Shown here one piece after another: positions 17,913 to 28,285 of a stretch of 64,000 nucleotides of DNA (position 1 is the first letter of the stretch; each line of letters opens with the position of its first letter). The position numbers and the translations under genes are program-made. The DNA comes from Moritella viscosa (GTDB taxonomy: Bacteria; Pseudomonadota; Gammaproteobacteria; Enterobacterales; Moritellaceae). The notes below the pieces were generated by a model, which saw only the letters and a list, made by a program, of their open reading frames with translations, was not told the origin of the DNA and made no database searches. The stretch spans positions 2,925,846 to 2,989,845 of the forward strand of contig LN554852.1 in NCBI GenBank assembly GCA_000953735.1, read 5' to 3'.

Positions 17913-18314
17913 ATGAATGATTTTATTAAGGTGTTTTTAAATGCTCGTAGCTTACGCGCTGTAACAAAAGAATTAAGCGTTGTTCAACTCGAAGATGTTT
18001 TAATTAAATTCACTAAAATTGTTGAAGATAGAAAAGAATCAGAAAACGCTGAATTAGAAAAGCAACAAGAAAAACAAGCAATGATGAACGAGATATTATT
18101 GCAACTTAAAGAAAACGGTATCAGCCCTGAAGAATTAATGAATTTAACCGATTCAACAACTGAGAAAACGAAAACTAAACGAGGTCCTCGTCCTGCAAAA
18201 TACGCTTATGAACTAAATGGTGAAACAAAAACATGGACAGGCCAAGGCCGTATGCCATTACCACTTCAAGACGTGATGAATGAGAAAGGTTCAATTGAAG
18301 AATTCTTAATATAG
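17913..18314 (+). CDS. hns: H-NS family nucleoid protein
   Basis: A 133-residue protein of the usual H-NS length. An N-terminal helical oligomerisation domain with a long coiled coil rich in Glu/Lys/Gln spans residues about 1-65. A basic linker (KTKTKRGPRPAKYAY) follows, then the C-terminal DNA-binding domain with the AT-hook-like motif TWTGQGRMP. It silences AT-rich genes. The upstream AT-rich stretch suggests self-repression. The HIT gene follows 10 bp later. Confidence 0.93.
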   Translation: MNDFIKVFLNARSLRAVTKELSVVQLEDVLIKFTKIVEDRKESENAELEKQQEKQAMMNEILLQLKENGISPEELMNLTDSTTEKTKTKRGPRPAKYAYELNGETKTWTGQGRMPLPLQDVMNEKGSIEEFLI

Positions 18315-18324
18315 AGAGACTCGC

Positions 18325-18750
18325 GTGACTCAATTTTTATTACACCCACAACTTGTTGCTGATACAACCTTAGTTGGTGAGTTCCCGCTATGCCAAGTAC
18401 TATTAACAAACGACGGTAATTTCCCGTGGTTAATTTTAGTACCTAAAATTAATGGCATCACTGAATTTCATGAATTAACGGATGAGCAGCAAGCTCAATT
18501 TTTAATTGAATCAAATGCAGTAAGTCGGTTATTAAAAGATGGGCTATATGCAGATAAAATAAATATCGCAGCATTAGGGAATATGGTACCGCAGTTACAT
18601 ATTCATCACGTGGCTCGTTTTAAAGAAGATGCTTGTTGGCCAAAACCTATTTGGGGTCAACTCCCCCCAATAAGCAGAACACCAGAGCAAGCAGCCCAGC
18701 TGATAACTATCATATCAACTACGCTGAAAGCTGGATTTATCAGCAGATAA
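18325..18750 (+). CDS. HIT-family nucleotide hydrolase/transferase-like protein
   Basis: A 141-residue protein with a GTG start after GAGAG. The C-terminal histidine-triad segment is PQLHIHHVARF, the variant spacing seen in a bacterial subgroup of short HIT proteins. The preceding LGNMV and LILVPKINGITEFHEL segments also fit the HIT fold. The substrate is unknown (adenylylated or phosphoramidate nucleotides in the family). It is probably co-transcribed with hns, and converges on galE with a 2-bp gap. Confidence 0.8.
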   Translation: MTQFLLHPQLVADTTLVGEFPLCQVLLTNDGNFPWLILVPKINGITEFHELTDEQQAQFLIESNAVSRLLKDGLYADKINIAALGNMVPQLHIHHVARFKEDACWPKPIWGQLPPISRTPEQAAQLITIISTTLKAGFISR

Positions 18751-18752
18751 AA

Positions 18753-19769
18753 TTAACCCTTGCTATAACCATTCGGGTTATTTGATTGCCAGCGCCAAGT
18801 ATCAACAGTCATATCTGATACTTGGCGTGTTGCTTTCCAACCGAGTTCTCGTTCAGCTAGATCTGTTGCAGCATAACATTGCGCAATATCCCCTTCACGT
18901 CTTGGTGCAATTTTATAAGCTATTGTCTTACCAGAAGCCTGTTCAAATGCTTTCACCATGTCTAATACACTATAACCTTGACCCGTTCCTAAGTTATAAG
19001 TTACAAGACCTGGGTTTGTCATTAATTTCTCTAACGCTTTCAAATGGCCTAACGCTAAATCAACGACATGGATATAGTCACGCACACCTGTTCCATCTGA
19101 TGTTGCATAATCATCGCCGAATACGTTTAGCTCTGCTAATTTACCCACTGCCACTTGTGAAATATATGGCATCAAGTTGTTGGGAATATCATTTGGATCT
19201 TCACCAATTAAGCCGCTTTCGTGCGAACCAACAGGGTTAAAATAACGTAAGCGTGCAATATTCCAACTATTATCTGATTTGTATAAATCAGCAAGAATTT
19301 CTTCAACCATTAATTTTGAACGGCCGTACGGGTTCGTAGCGGAAGTAGGAAAACTTTCATCAATCGGCACTGATGCAGGATCACCATACACAGTCGCAGA
19401 CGAACTAAATACGAAATTCTTAACGTTATTAGCAGCCATTACTTCACAAAGGTTAATCGTGGCAGCGATATTATTACGGTAATACGTTAATGGTATTTGA
19501 TTGGATTCACCAACCGCTTTTAAACCAGCAAAGTGAATCACAGACGAGATCGCGTGTTCGGTAAATATTTGCGTTAACAAATTTGAATCTAATACATCAC
19601 CACAATAAAAAGTTATCTCTTTATCTGTAATTGCACGTACACGATTTAATGACTCTTCACTTGAATTAGATAAGTTATCGATAACGACAACATCTTGCCC
19701 CGCGGTTAATAATTCTAAAACTGTATGGCTACCTATATATCCGGCACCACCTGTCACTAAAATTGCCAT
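18753..19769 (-). CDS. galE: UDP-glucose 4-epimerase
   Basis: A 338-residue short-chain dehydrogenase-like epimerase with the NAD-binding loop [11 protein letters not shown] at the N-terminus, the catalytic SSSATVYG and YGRSK (Tyr/Lys) motifs, and RYFNPVGSH. It interconverts UDP-glucose and UDP-galactose for polysaccharide synthesis. The length is normal. The start codon lies 32 bp downstream (minus strand) of a pentanucleotide microsatellite, which could alter promoter or leader spacing. Confidence 0.95.
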   Translation of the reverse strand: MAILVTGGAGYIGSHTVLELLTAGQDVVVIDNLSNSSEESLNRVRAITDKEITFYCGDVLDSNLLTQIFTEHAISSVIHFAGLKAVGESNQIPLTYYRNNIAATINLCEVMAANNVKNFVFSSSATVYGDPASVPIDESFPTSATNPYGRSKLMVEEILADLYKSDNSWNIARLRYFNPVGSHESGLIGEDPNDIPNNLMPYISQVAVGKLAELNVFGDDYATSDGTGVRDYIHVVDLALGHLKALEKLMTNPGLVTYNLGTGQGYSVLDMVKAFEQASGKTIAYKIAPRREGDIAQCYAATDLAERELGWKATRQVSDMTVDTWRWQSNNPNGYSKG

Positions 19770-19800
19770 TCGAATTCCTTCTTAAGAACATAAAAATATA

Positions 19801-19849
19801 ACTAAACTAAACTAAACTAAACTAAACTAAACTAAACTAAACTAAACTA
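19801..19849. repeat. Pentanucleotide microsatellite (ACTAA)9 upstream of galE
   Basis: Nine perfect tandem copies of ACTAA plus a partial tenth (ACTA) lie 32-80 bp before the galE start codon. The tract reads TTAGT on the galE strand. Such tracts change length by slipped-strand mispairing; here it sits in the promoter/leader, not in a reading frame. Confidence 0.97.
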
Positions 19850-19894
19850 GTTACTATTAGGTATTATTATTTATAAAAACACAAGAAATAGTGA

Positions 19895-20134
19895 TCACCC
19901 TTCATTATTTAAATATACCGATGGACGCTTCAGTAATGGTACAAGCATAGATTCAAGTCCATTTAACTTCACCTCGTATATTAGCGCGAGTTGTTGCCCT
20001 AACTTAGAATTAGGAAAGCCATTACTGTGAAACCACACTAAATAAGGTTCAGGTAATTCAAGTAACAAACGCCCCCGATATTTACCAAACGGCATTTCTG
20101 TGTTGATTGCTTCAATTAACTGCTGTTGTGACAT
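19895..20134 (-). CDS. DUF3820 family protein
   Basis: A 79-residue protein with the family's MPFGKYRGRLLLELPEPYL segment and a following YLVWFHSNGFPNSKLGQ stretch, covering the whole short domain. DUF3820 members are small cytoplasmic proteins, and their function is not settled. It has its own short upstream region and no clear operon partner. Confidence 0.8.
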   Translation of the reverse strand: MSQQQLIEAINTEMPFGKYRGRLLLELPEPYLVWFHSNGFPNSKLGQQLALIYEVKLNGLESMLVPLLKRPSVYLNNEG

Positions 20135-20253
20135 ATAAAATCCATATTAACGAATTATTTAGTGTAAATGCACTTATTTTGCAAAAAGACAATATTAAAC
20201 ATCACACCATTAAATTATTTATCTGACTTGCCGCACGATTTATTCGTTCACAC

Positions 20254-20901
20254 CTATTTATAATTTTTATTAAATAAACCTGCTGGCATCTGCGCAATTT
20301 GAAAATTAATCATATATTCAAATGCAGCCAGTAAAGGTTGATATTTTATTTTATCTTTTTCTAACGTTGAAAGTAATAAGTAACCGGCTTCAACAGTCGA
20401 CAAACCTCCTTCGATCGAGGTTTGTCTAATTGTATATTGGCTTTCTTCTTCAGCGTTCAATCGCACAGCAGGTATACCCTGTAAATTCATCGATGTTTGG
20501 TACATTTTAAATGCTTTACGCCATGTACCATCCAATAAAATAAATGTGCGCTTCATATTATGTTTTATAATTGCACTGTTACTAACCATATCACTGCTTT
20601 TTGCAATGCTCAACCGCTCCACATCAATACTCTTTTCACTTGGGTAGAGCAAATAACATTGTCGTGTTGGATCATTCAATATGTCATTTAACTGCGTATT
20701 ATCAGTAAAGTTCTCGCCAATTATAATTTGACATTGTGGTAATGAAAGATTGAGAATACGGGCGGTTCCGATCGCATTTTTAACTTCACCTGGGTGTTGT
20801 AATATAATTAATTCAATATCAGAATCAATAACCGTTATGTGCTGACATATACAGGCTGATAATGCTTTATCACATACAGTACACTTTTTTCTTTTACTCA
20901 C
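20254..20901 (-). CDS. tapT: DTW-domain tRNA-uridine aminocarboxypropyltransferase
   Basis: A 215-residue protein with the N-terminal cysteine cluster CTVCDKALSACIC and the family signature ILLDGTWRKAFKM (D-x-T-W). TapT/YfiP enzymes transfer the aminocarboxypropyl group of S-adenosylmethionine to U47 of tRNAs, making acp3U. Length and motif order are standard. It is divergent from the rhombosortase gene with a 31-bp gap, so promoters must overlap the coding ends. Confidence 0.85.
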   Translation of the reverse strand: MSKRKKCTVCDKALSACICQHITVIDSDIELIILQHPGEVKNAIGTARILNLSLPQCQIIIGENFTDNTQLNDILNDPTRQCYLLYPSEKSIDVERLSIAKSSDMVSNSAIIKHNMKRTFILLDGTWRKAFKMYQTSMNLQGIPAVRLNAEEESQYTIRQTSIEGGLSTVEAGYLLLSTLEKDKIKYQPLLAAFEYMINFQIAQMPAGLFNKNYK

Positions 20902-20932
20902 GACAAACCTAAATATTATGGATTAATAAGAT

Positions 20933-21511
20933 ATGCTAATTCAACATAGATGGCTAAACTGGTTCATTCTCGGGCTGTTATGCCTCATTATTTATGCCTT
21001 ATCCACCGAAAATATAACCATCTTAGATTATAACAGGGAATTGATTCTCGATGGTGAATTATGGCGTTTAATCACGGGGAATTTTAACCATACAAATATC
21101 TATCATGTACTGCTAAACGTCTGTGCGCTGGCTGTTATTAGCGGACTACATTACCGTTATTATAGTGAAACGACTTACCTTGGTTTAATTTTAATATTAT
21201 CCATTGGCGTTGGCGCAGGTATATTTTTTCTATCGCCTAACACGCATTTATATGTCGGATTATCAGGCATACTCCATGGCATTATCATTGTCGGCGCGAT
21301 TATTGACGTGACAAAACAATATTATTCCGGTTATGTTTTAATTGCAGGTACAATCATCAAAATCATCAATGAACAATTTTTCAATAGCCCGATAGAGATG
21401 AGTAAGTTAATTCAAGCGCAAGTACTGACCGAGGCGCACCTGTATGGCCTTGTAACGGGATTAATCATTGCCCCACTGTTTGTTTATCTAAATAAAAAAA
21501 AGAGCGCCTGA
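20933..21511 (+). CDS. rrtA: Rhombosortase (rhomboid-family intramembrane protease)
   Basis: A 192-residue six-helix membrane protein with GELWRLITGNFNHTNIYHVL at the end of helix 1/start of helix 2, the catalytic serine in GLSGILHG (about residue 116) and the catalytic His in EAHLYGLVTG. The size and motifs fit rhombosortase, which processes proteins with a C-terminal GlyGly-CTERM tail for cell-surface delivery. No protein with such a tail is visible in the window, so its substrates lie elsewhere. Confidence 0.85.
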   Translation: MLIQHRWLNWFILGLLCLIIYALSTENITILDYNRELILDGELWRLITGNFNHTNIYHVLLNVCALAVISGLHYRYYSETTYLGLILILSIGVGAGIFFLSPNTHLYVGLSGILHGIIIVGAIIDVTKQYYSGYVLIAGTIIKIINEQFFNSPIEMSKLIQAQVLTEAHLYGLVTGLIIAPLFVYLNKKKSA

Positions 21512-21518
21512 GCGCTCT
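21493..21518 (-). terminator. Terminator of the pyrF operon
   Basis: AGAGCGC-TCAG-GCGCTCT followed by TTTTTTTT on the minus strand. It overlaps the last codons of the convergent rhombosortase gene, so the Lys-rich C-terminus of that protein is encoded by the terminator itself. Confidence 0.85.
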
Positions 21519-21549
21519 TATCGATATGAATATTGAATTAAAGAATCAT

Positions 21550-22251
21550 TTAGCTCGCTAAACTTTCATTAATCTCAGTTAACACTTGCATTGGTGATTC
21601 AGCTTGTGTGATTGGTCGACCGATGACTAAATAATCTGAACCAGCAGTAACCGCTTCAACAGGCGTCATGATACGGCGCTGATCACCAGCTGCACTTCCT
21701 GCTGGGCGAATACCAGGCGTGATCAATAGGAAAGAATCGCCCAATTCTTTTTTCAGCATTGATGCTTCTTGTGAAGAACAAACTACACCGTCTAAGCCAC
21801 TTTTTTGTGTTAGCGTCGCTAAACGGATAACCTGTTCAGCGGGGGTAATGTTAACACCCATTTGTGCGAGATCTTCTTGTTCCATACTTGTTAATACGGT
21901 AACAGCAATCAGTATCGGTGCTTTATCGCCATAAGGAACCAGCGCTGCTTTTGCAGCTTCCATCATACGTTGACCACCACATGCATGTACATTCACCATC
22001 CATACACCCAGCTCAGCAGCAGCGGCTACAGCTTTTGCTACTGTATTTGGAATATCATGAAACTTAAGGTCTAAAAATACATCAAAATCACGTGCAACTA
22101 ATTTGCGAACAAATTCTGGTCCAAATAACGTGAACATTTCTTTGCCTACTTTCAGACGGCATTGGCTAGGATTGATTTTATCAACAAAATTCAATGCACT
22201 TGCTTCATCAGCATAATCAAGTGCGACAACTACTTTACTCTCTTGCAACAT
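21550..22251 (-). CDS. pyrF: Orotidine 5'-phosphate decarboxylase
   Basis: About 233 residues from the ATG at 22251, chosen over one 27 bp upstream because AGGA lies 6 nt before it. The family motifs are [21 protein letters not shown] (Asp-Lys-Asp-x-x catalytic tetrad), [15 protein letters not shown] and IGRPIT. It makes UMP from OMP in pyrimidine synthesis. It follows lapB, as in many enterics and Vibrionales, and is terminated just downstream. Confidence 0.96.
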   Translation of the reverse strand: MLQESKVVVALDYADEASALNFVDKINPSQCRLKVGKEMFTLFGPEFVRKLVARDFDVFLDLKFHDIPNTVAKAVAAAAELGVWMVNVHACGGQRMMEAAKAALVPYGDKAPILIAVTVLTSMEQEDLAQMGVNITPAEQVIRLATLTQKSGLDGVVCSSQEASMLKKELGDSFLLITPGIRPAGSAAGDQRRIMTPVEAVTAGSDYLVIGRPITQAESPMQVLTEINESLAS

Positions 22252-22307
22252 ATTTTTTCCTAGGTCCGAGTTACTCATTATCGTATTACAAATTTGCTCT
22301 ATCTACA

Positions 22308-23477
22308 CTATTCGCCATCTAAGCCTCGAATAGGTTTCACACTGCCCCAACGCTTACACGATGGACAATGCCAGTATATTCGTTTAGTACTAAAGCCACA
22401 TTTACTGCATCGATAAATCGGCTTCAATTTAAGCTGTTCACCAACAAGACTGCGTAACATAGCTAAACTTTCTTTTGCCTTACCTTCTTCTGCAGCTTGT
22501 TCTTGATACTGCATTAGATGATAAAAGCCTTTCATCGTCGGCGTGCGAACAATTTGATTTAATATCAACTTTTCAGCCGGCTCTAACCCCACACTGCTCA
22601 CTGTAAAATCAGCTAATGCAATCGCAACACTAATACCCGCTTTATTGTTTTGGGCATCATTAAGGAAATGAATAAAACCATCTTCATTATTAATTTCAGT
22701 GTAGCAATCTTTTAGTTTCTGTAAAATTTCGGTGACAAAATCTATGTCCTGAGTCATTACGTGCTCAAGCCAGACAATGGCCTTTTTATAATCGTTTTGC
22801 TCAATGTAAAAATCAGCCAACATGATACTAGCTCTGACACATTGCTTGTCATGCTGTAAGGCTTTTTTAAGACTCGCTAAACGTTTTTTAGGCTCATTCA
22901 CTAATGATGTAGAGGCTGCTAGCGCACAATGGAAATGTGCCACTTTACGTTCAACTTTCGTATCGCCCATTTTTTTTAATTTAATCCCAATCGCAATGGC
23001 TTGTTCCCATTCCTTGGTCTGTTCATAAATAATGATAAGTTGTGATAAAGCAGTTTGACGATGATCGTGTTCATCAATCAATTTTAAAAATAACTCTTCA
23101 GCGCGATCAACCAAACCCGCAGCAAGATAATCACGCGCAAGTTGTAATAATGCAAGATTACGCTGTTCATGTGTTAATGAAGGCCGTGCAATTAGATTTT
23201 GGTGGATCTTAATTGCCCTTTGTACTTCACCACGTTGACGGAATAAATTACCTAGCGCCAAGTGCGTATCAATCGTTTCACTATCAACATCAAGTAAATC
23301 AATAAATAAGTCTACCGCTTTATCAGGTTGGTCTGATAATAAAAAGTTAAGCCCCGTCACATACTCTCTAGACATGGTATGTTGCTTATCTTGTTGTAAA
23401 TAGCGGCCATTTCTTCTACCCATATACCAGCCATACGCGGCGGCAACAGGAAGTAAAAGAAATAAAAGTTCAAACAT
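22308..23477 (-). CDS. lapB: Lipopolysaccharide assembly protein LapB (YciM)
   Basis: 389 residues: an N-terminal membrane anchor (FELLFLLLPVAAAYGWYMG), a long series of TPR helices (about residues 40-340) and a C-terminal rubredoxin-like zinc ribbon with CSKCG and CPSC pairs. LapB helps FtsH degrade LpxC and so sets LPS output. It starts 8 bp after lapA, and the two form an operon. Confidence 0.95.
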   Translation of the reverse strand: MFELLFLLLPVAAAYGWYMGRRNGRYLQQDKQHTMSREYVTGLNFLLSDQPDKAVDLFIDLLDVDSETIDTHLALGNLFRQRGEVQRAIKIHQNLIARPSLTHEQRNLALLQLARDYLAAGLVDRAEELFLKLIDEHDHRQTALSQLIIIYEQTKEWEQAIAIGIKLKKMGDTKVERKVAHFHCALAASTSLVNEPKKRLASLKKALQHDKQCVRASIMLADFYIEQNDYKKAIVWLEHVMTQDIDFVTEILQKLKDCYTEINNEDGFIHFLNDAQNNKAGISVAIALADFTVSSVGLEPAEKLILNQIVRTPTMKGFYHLMQYQEQAAEEGKAKESLAMLRSLVGEQLKLKPIYRCSKCGFSTKRIYWHCPSCKRWGSVKPIRGLDGE

Positions 23478-23485
23478 ACAGTAAA

Positions 23486-23773
23486 TTAACCTTTAATTTC
23501 AGCAGTACGTAATCGTTCAAGTTCTGTAACTTGACGCTTTGATTTACGTTTCAATTTCGACAGTGATAATTTTAATTTCATTAACAACAGCCCCATACAT
23601 ACACCAGCCACGACTAAACCAGAAATAAATGCACCAACAAGCAGAGAAGATAATTTAAATGAATCTAGCGCAATTAGATAATTAAAATCAACTAACTGAT
23701 CGTTACTCGAAGCAAATGCTGCAGCAAGCGCCAGTATACAAGCGATAATAATAAAAAAGATAAATGATTTCAT
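23486..23773 (-). CDS. lapA: LapA domain inner-membrane protein
   Basis: 95 residues from ATG 23773, preferred because GAGGACG lies just upstream. Two membrane helices (FFIIIACILALAAAFA and the SSLLVGAFISGLVVAGVCMGL region) flank a short FNYLIALDSFKLS loop, followed by a basic coiled-coil tail. It works with LapB in LPS control. Confidence 0.88.
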   Translation of the reverse strand: MKSFIFFIIIACILALAAAFASSNDQLVDFNYLIALDSFKLSSLLVGAFISGLVVAGVCMGLLLMKLKLSLSKLKRKSKRQVTELERLRTAEIKG

Positions 23774-23888
23774 CGACGTCCTCTGTGATATAAATAGCAA
23801 TATAAGGATTATCGCCAATTAATGAGCCAAGTGCTAGTAATATATGGTGTAATCCATAAACTATGGGTCAGTGTGGAAAAAAAACAAA

Positions 23889-23920
23889 AAAAAACGACAT
23901 ACCTAAGTATGCCGTTTTTA
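23889..23920 (-). terminator. Terminator of ihfB
   Basis: AAAACGGCATAC-TTAG-GTATGTCGTTTTTTTT on the minus strand, just after the ihfB stop codon. Confidence 0.85.
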
Positions 23921-23933
23921 CAAGTATCAACTG

Positions 23934-24218
23934 CTATAAAGAAGCGTTAACACGATCTCGAAGTTCTTTACCAGGTTTAAAATGAGGAACATATTTCCCC
24001 TCTAATTCAACCTTTTCACCTGATTTAGGATTACGCCCAATTCGAGGTTCACGGTAATGTAGAGAAAAACTTCCAAAACCCCGAATTTCAATTCGATCAC
24101 CAGTTGCTAAAGTATCTACCATCTGATCAAGTATAGCTTTCACAGATAATTCAACATCTTTAGTCGCCAGCTGCGAATTTGCAGTGCAAAGACGTTCGAT
24201 AAGTTCTGATTTTGTCAT
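23934..24218 (-). CDS. ihfB: Integration host factor subunit beta
   Basis: 94 residues from [10 protein letters not shown]; the start at 24218 is set by GGAGAT 7 nt upstream. The DNA-bending arm carries [19 protein letters not shown] with the conserved proline for minor-groove intercalation. With IhfA it bends DNA at specific sites. It lies directly after rpsA, the standard gammaproteobacterial order. Confidence 0.96.
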   Translation of the reverse strand: MTKSELIERLCTANSQLATKDVELSVKAILDQMVDTLATGDRIEIRGFGSFSLHYREPRIGRNPKSGEKVELEGKYVPHFKPGKELRDRVNASL

Positions 24219-24286
24219 ATAATCTCCATATAAGAATATTGTCGACATCGTACTAATGAGGGATGAATAAACATCCCTCCGGCTGA

Positions 24287-25954
24287 TTATTCGCCTTTAG
24301 CAGCTTTAAATGCTTCTGCCATAGCAGATAGACCAGACTCTTGCGGTTGGCTGTTTACACTAGCCATTGCTTCTTTCTCGTCAGCTTCATCTTTAGCTTT
24401 AACTGAAAGACTAATTACGCGGTTTTTACGATCAACACCAACATATTTAGCTTCAAGTGATTCGCCTACAGATAATACTAGGCTTGCATCTTCGATACGG
24501 TCACGAGAGATATCGCCAACACGGATGTAACCTTCAACACCTTTAGCTAGTTCAATTGTCGCGCCTTTAGCGTCAACAGAAGAAACTGTACCATTAACAA
24601 TAGCATTCTTCTTGTTATTCGCTAGGTATTCGTTGAACGGGTCTTCATCAATTTGCTTGATACCTAAAGAAATACGTTCACGCTCTGGGTCTACTTGTAG
24701 AACTACAGCTGTGATTTCGTCGCCTTTTTTGTACTCGCGAACTGCTTCTTCACCAGTAGCATCCCAAGAGATGTCTGAAAGATGAACTAGACCGTCGATG
24801 CCGCCGTCAAGACCGATGAAGATACCGAAATCTGTAATAGATTTGATCTTACCAGTAACTTGCTCGCCTTTGATACGTGAAGTTGAGAAGTTTTCCCAAG
24901 GATTAGCAATACATTGCTTAAGGCCTAGAGAGATACGACGACGTTCTTCGTCGATATCAAGAACCATAACTTCAACAGAATCGCCAACGTTAACAACTTT
25001 AGAAGGGTGGATATTTTTGTTAGTCCAATCCATTTCTGAAACGTGAACTAGACCTTCAACGCCTTCTTCGATTTCAACGAAACAACCGTAGTCAGTTAGG
25101 TTCGTAACTTTACCCGTAAGCTTAGTGCTTTCAGGGTAACGTTTCGCGATAGCTACCCATGGATCTTCACCAAGCTGTTTAAGGCCTAGAGATACACGTG
25201 TACGTTCACGATCGAATTTAAGAACTTTAACATTGATTTCGTCACCAACATTAACGATTTCACTTGGGTGCTTAACGCGTTTCCAAGCCATATCAGTAAT
25301 GTGTAGAAGACCATCAACACCACCAAGATCAACGAATGCGCCATAGTCCGTAAGGTTCTTAACGATACCTTTAACTTCTTGACCTTCTTGAAGGTTAGCA
25401 AGAAGTTCTTCACGTTCTGCACTGTTTTCAGTTTCGATAACTGCGCGACGAGAAACAACTACGTTGTTACGTTTTTGGTCAAGTTTGATTACTTTGAACT
25501 CTAACTCTTTGCCTTCAAGGTGAGTAGTGTCACGTACAGGACGAACGTCTACTAAAGAACCTGGTAAGAATGCGCGAATTGTGTTCACTTCAACCGTGAA
25601 ACCACCTTTAACTTTACCGTTGATAACACCGATAACAGTTTCTTGATCTTCGTATGCTTTTTCAAGCTGAATCCAAGACTCATGACGTTTAGCTTTTTCA
25701 CGAGAAAGTTGAGTTTCACCGAAACCGTCTTCAATTGATTCTAGTGCTACATCAACTTCTTGACCAACTTCAACTTCAAGTTCGCCAGCAGCGTTCTTGA
25801 ATTCTTCAGCAGGAATAGAAGATTCTGATTTAAGACCAGCGTCAACTAAAACGTAACCGTTTTCGATTGCAACAACAGTTGCTTTGATGATGCTACCAGG
25901 AGCAGCAAGTTCTTGTAGTGACTCTTCAAAGAGTAAAGCGAAAGATTCATTCAT
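24287..25954 (-). CDS. rpsA: 30S ribosomal protein S1
   Basis: 555 residues with six S1/OB-fold repeats. The repeated signatures are [46 protein letters not shown] and [19 protein letters not shown]. It binds mRNA and aids 30S initiation. Codon use is strongly biased towards highly expressed codons. A structured leader lies between cmk and rpsA. Confidence 0.98.
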   Translation of the reverse strand: MNESFALLFEESLQELAAPGSIIKATVVAIENGYVLVDAGLKSESSIPAEEFKNAAGELEVEVGQEVDVALESIEDGFGETQLSREKAKRHESWIQLEKAYEDQETVIGVINGKVKGGFTVEVNTIRAFLPGSLVDVRPVRDTTHLEGKELEFKVIKLDQKRNNVVVSRRAVIETENSAEREELLANLQEGQEVKGIVKNLTDYGAFVDLGGVDGLLHITDMAWKRVKHPSEIVNVGDEINVKVLKFDRERTRVSLGLKQLGEDPWVAIAKRYPESTKLTGKVTNLTDYGCFVEIEEGVEGLVHVSEMDWTNKNIHPSKVVNVGDSVEVMVLDIDEERRRISLGLKQCIANPWENFSTSRIKGEQVTGKIKSITDFGIFIGLDGGIDGLVHLSDISWDATGEEAVREYKKGDEITAVVLQVDPERERISLGIKQIDEDPFNEYLANNKKNAIVNGTVSSVDAKGATIELAKGVEGYIRVGDISRDRIEDASLVLSVGESLEAKYVGVDRKNRVISLSVKAKDEADEKEAMASVNSQPQESGLSAMAEAFKAAKGE

Positions 25955-26076
25955 AATGAGTTATTTGTACTTATAAAACGTTCACATAAGCAATCCGGCT
26001 AATGTGGGTTGTTAATCAAAAGTCATCATCATCCTTGATGCTTGACCGCTAAATAATCGATAGAATACCGACTACT
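25955..26076 (-). promoter_or_regulatory. rpsA 5' leader with GGA-loop hairpins (S1 autoregulation)
   Basis: The 122-nt cmk-rpsA gap can fold into hairpins whose loops show GGA. CATC-AAG-GATG lies near 26032, and CACAT...CCGGATT...ATGTG near 26000. Such GGA-loop hairpins are the known autoregulatory leader of gammaproteobacterial rpsA. No strong Shine-Dalgarno precedes the start codon, as expected. Confidence 0.55.
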
Positions 26077-26751
26077 TTAAATTTTACCTTCAGCAAAAGC
26101 CAACACACTAGCAACTACGTCTTCGATTGACATAGATGTCGAATCAATAACAAGTGCATCATCTGCAGGCTTTAGTGGAGCGACCAATCGGTTGCGATCT
26201 TGATGATCACGCTTCTTGATCTCCTCCAGAAGGGCTGGCATGTTAACATCGAAGCCTTTGTCTTGCAACTGATTAAACCGGCGAATGGCTCTTTCTTCAG
26301 CAGAAGCATCTAAAAATATTTTTACATTGGCATCAGTAAAGACAACAGTCCCCATATCACGGCCGTCGGCAATTAAGCCAGGCGCAACACGGAAGTCACG
26401 TTGACGTTGTAACAACGCTGCGCGCACAGCCGGATATACAGCGGTGCGAGAGGCTGCAAAACCTGCTTCTTCAGTACGAATTTCACGTGACACATTCTCG
26501 CCTTCAAGGATCACTTGCAAGCCATCATCAGTTGGTACAAAACGTACATCTAAGTTTGCAGCTAATACCGTGAGTGCTTCTTCGTTGTCTAAATTCACGT
26601 TATGGTGCATTGCAGCTAGGGCTAATACACGATAAATAGCGCCACTGTCTAGTATATGCCAACCTAGCTTAGCCGCAAGTAATTGGCATAAAGTACCTTT
26701 ACCAGAGCCGCTTGGCCCATCAACTGTAATAATTGGTGCTACTACTGTCAT
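26077..26751 (-). CDS. cmk: Cytidylate kinase
   Basis: About 224 residues from ATG 26751, chosen for GGAG 8 nt upstream. P-loop [22 protein letters not shown], and the KRDHQDRNR lid segment identify CMP kinase. It phosphorylates CMP/dCMP. It lies upstream of rpsA in the usual order and downstream of aroA, whose terminator separates them. Confidence 0.96.
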   Translation of the reverse strand: MTVVAPIITVDGPSGSGKGTLCQLLAAKLGWHILDSGAIYRVLALAAMHHNVNLDNEEALTVLAANLDVRFVPTDDGLQVILEGENVSREIRTEEAGFAASRTAVYPAVRAALLQRQRDFRVAPGLIADGRDMGTVVFTDANVKIFLDASAEERAIRRFNQLQDKGFDVNMPALLEEIKKRDHQDRNRLVAPLKPADDALVIDSTSMSIEDVVASVLAFAEGKI

Positions 26752-26864
26752 AAATTCTCCAAACTCGATATCTAACATACAACTTTAAACAATGCTGTAT
26801 GGATCTGGCCGCGATTATAACGGATCTTCATGAAAATAGTATGAAATAATAACCGCAAATAAAA

Positions 26865-26902
26865 AAATAGCGAGGTACCACTTCAGTGATACCTCGCTAT
26901 TT
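26865..26902 (-). terminator. Terminator of aroA
   Basis: AAATAGCGAGGTA pairs with TACCTCGCTATTT, followed by a T run on the minus strand. Confidence 0.88.
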
Positions 26903-26946
26903 AAGAACAATGCTAAATAACAGCATCAAATTGGGCAACGCTCAAT

Positions 26947-28230
26947 TTAAGCTTGAACTAAGCCTGTAAATTGATCGAAATAATCTGGGAACGTTTTTGA
27001 TGTACAGCCTGGATCATTAATCGTTACAGGTGTATCACTTAATGCAACTAATGAGAAACACATAGCCATACGGTGATCGTTATAAGTATCAATGGCAGCA
27101 TGAATTAATTGCGCAGGAGGTGTGATTTTAATGTAATCATTACCCTCTTCTACTTCTGCACCCACTTTACGTAATTCTGTCGCCATCGCCGCTAAGCGAT
27201 CAGTTTCTTTCACGCGCCAATTGTATACATTACGAATAACCGTTGTACCTTTTGCAAACAATGCGGTTGTTGCAATTGTCATTGCTGCATCAGGAATATG
27301 GTTCATATCCATATCAACAGCATTTAATTCACCCACTTCAGCTTCGATATAACTATCAGCCCAAGTGATTTTACCACCCATTGCTGCGATCACATCTGCA
27401 AACTGGATATCACCTTGGATTGATTTTTTACCAATACCCGTTACACGGATCTTACCACCTTTAATTGCCGCTGCTGCAAGGAAATAAGACGCAGAAGAAG
27501 CATCACCTTCAACTAAAAAATCACCAGCGGCTTGGTATGTTTGCTTACCTTTAATGGTAAACGTCTGATAATTATCATGACTTACTGATATACCAAATTG
27601 CTGCATAATGTGAAGAGTAATCTCGATATACGGTTTAGATACAAGTTCACCAAGGATCTCAATCGTCGTATCATTCTCAGCCAATGGAGCAGCCATTAAG
27701 AATGCAGTCAAGAACTGACTAGATACACTGCCGTCAATCTTAATATTACCGCCTTTCAAGCCAGTACCTTTAATACGTACTGGTGGATAATCTTCATTTT
27801 TCAAATAAGTAACATCTGCGCCAGCTTGACGTAAACTATCCACTAAACTGCCAATTGGACGCTCTTCCATACGCGGTTCGCCGGTCAATTCAAACTCACC
27901 TTCGCTCAAACATAACGCTGCACATAATGGACGCATTGCCGTACCTGCGTTACCTAAAAATAACTCAAGTTTTTCATCTACAGAAAATGCACGACCTAAG
28001 CCAGTTACTGTACAAATTGTTTTACATGCAGAAAGATCATACTGCACACCTAATTTTGTCAGTGCGTTTAACATATGACGAATATCATCACTGTCTAATA
28101 AATTTGTTAATCGCGTTGTGCCTTCAGCCAGCGCTGCAAGTAGCAATGCTCGGTTTGAAACACTTTTAGAGCCTGGTAAGTTAATAGTACCAGATACTTT
28201 ACTAATTGGTTTTAATGTTAATTTTTCCAT
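26947..28230 (-). CDS. aroA: 3-phosphoshikimate 1-carboxyvinyltransferase (EPSP synthase)
   Basis: About 427 residues from [10 protein letters not shown]. Both signature regions are present: [31 protein letters not shown], and DYNDHRMAM near the C-terminus (as [11 protein letters not shown]). It joins PEP to shikimate 3-phosphate in aromatic synthesis. There is no good ribosome-binding site at either candidate ATG (28242 or 28230). Confidence 0.96.
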   Translation of the reverse strand: MEKLTLKPISKVSGTINLPGSKSVSNRALLLAALAEGTTRLTNLLDSDDIRHMLNALTKLGVQYDLSACKTICTVTGLGRAFSVDEKLELFLGNAGTAMRPLCAALCLSEGEFELTGEPRMEERPIGSLVDSLRQAGADVTYLKNEDYPPVRIKGTGLKGGNIKIDGSVSSQFLTAFLMAAPLAENDTTIEILGELVSKPYIEITLHIMQQFGISVSHDNYQTFTIKGKQTYQAAGDFLVEGDASSASYFLAAAAIKGGKIRVTGIGKKSIQGDIQFADVIAAMGGKITWADSYIEAEVGELNAVDMDMNHIPDAAMTIATTALFAKGTTVIRNVYNWRVKETDRLAAMATELRKVGAEVEEGNDYIKITPPAQLIHAAIDTYNDHRMAMCFSLVALSDTPVTINDPGCTSKTFPDYFDQFTGLVQA

Positions 28231-28285
28231 AAATTTATTCACTTAATTTTTAATTAATACAACGAATAGTCGCTAGCCTTACTTG

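Noticed and set aside
18325-18750. HIT protein with a damaged histidine triad
   Set aside because: LHIHHVAR departs from H-x-H-x-H, but this spacing is usual in this short bacterial subgroup as far as I know, so it is not a sign of inactivity.
19801-19849. Pentanucleotide tract as the end of a CRISPR or a coding repeat
   Set aside because: Units are 5 bp without spacers and lie in no open frame; it is a simple microsatellite.
20933-21511. A GlyGly-CTERM substrate for the rhombosortase in this window
   Set aside because: No secreted protein here ends with a Gly-Gly motif, hydrophobic helix and basic tail; the 673-residue and hexahaem proteins both lack it.
24287-25954. Several long frames on both strands inside rpsA
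   Set aside because: They are shadows of the strongly biased rpsA codon use; none has a start site or family pattern.
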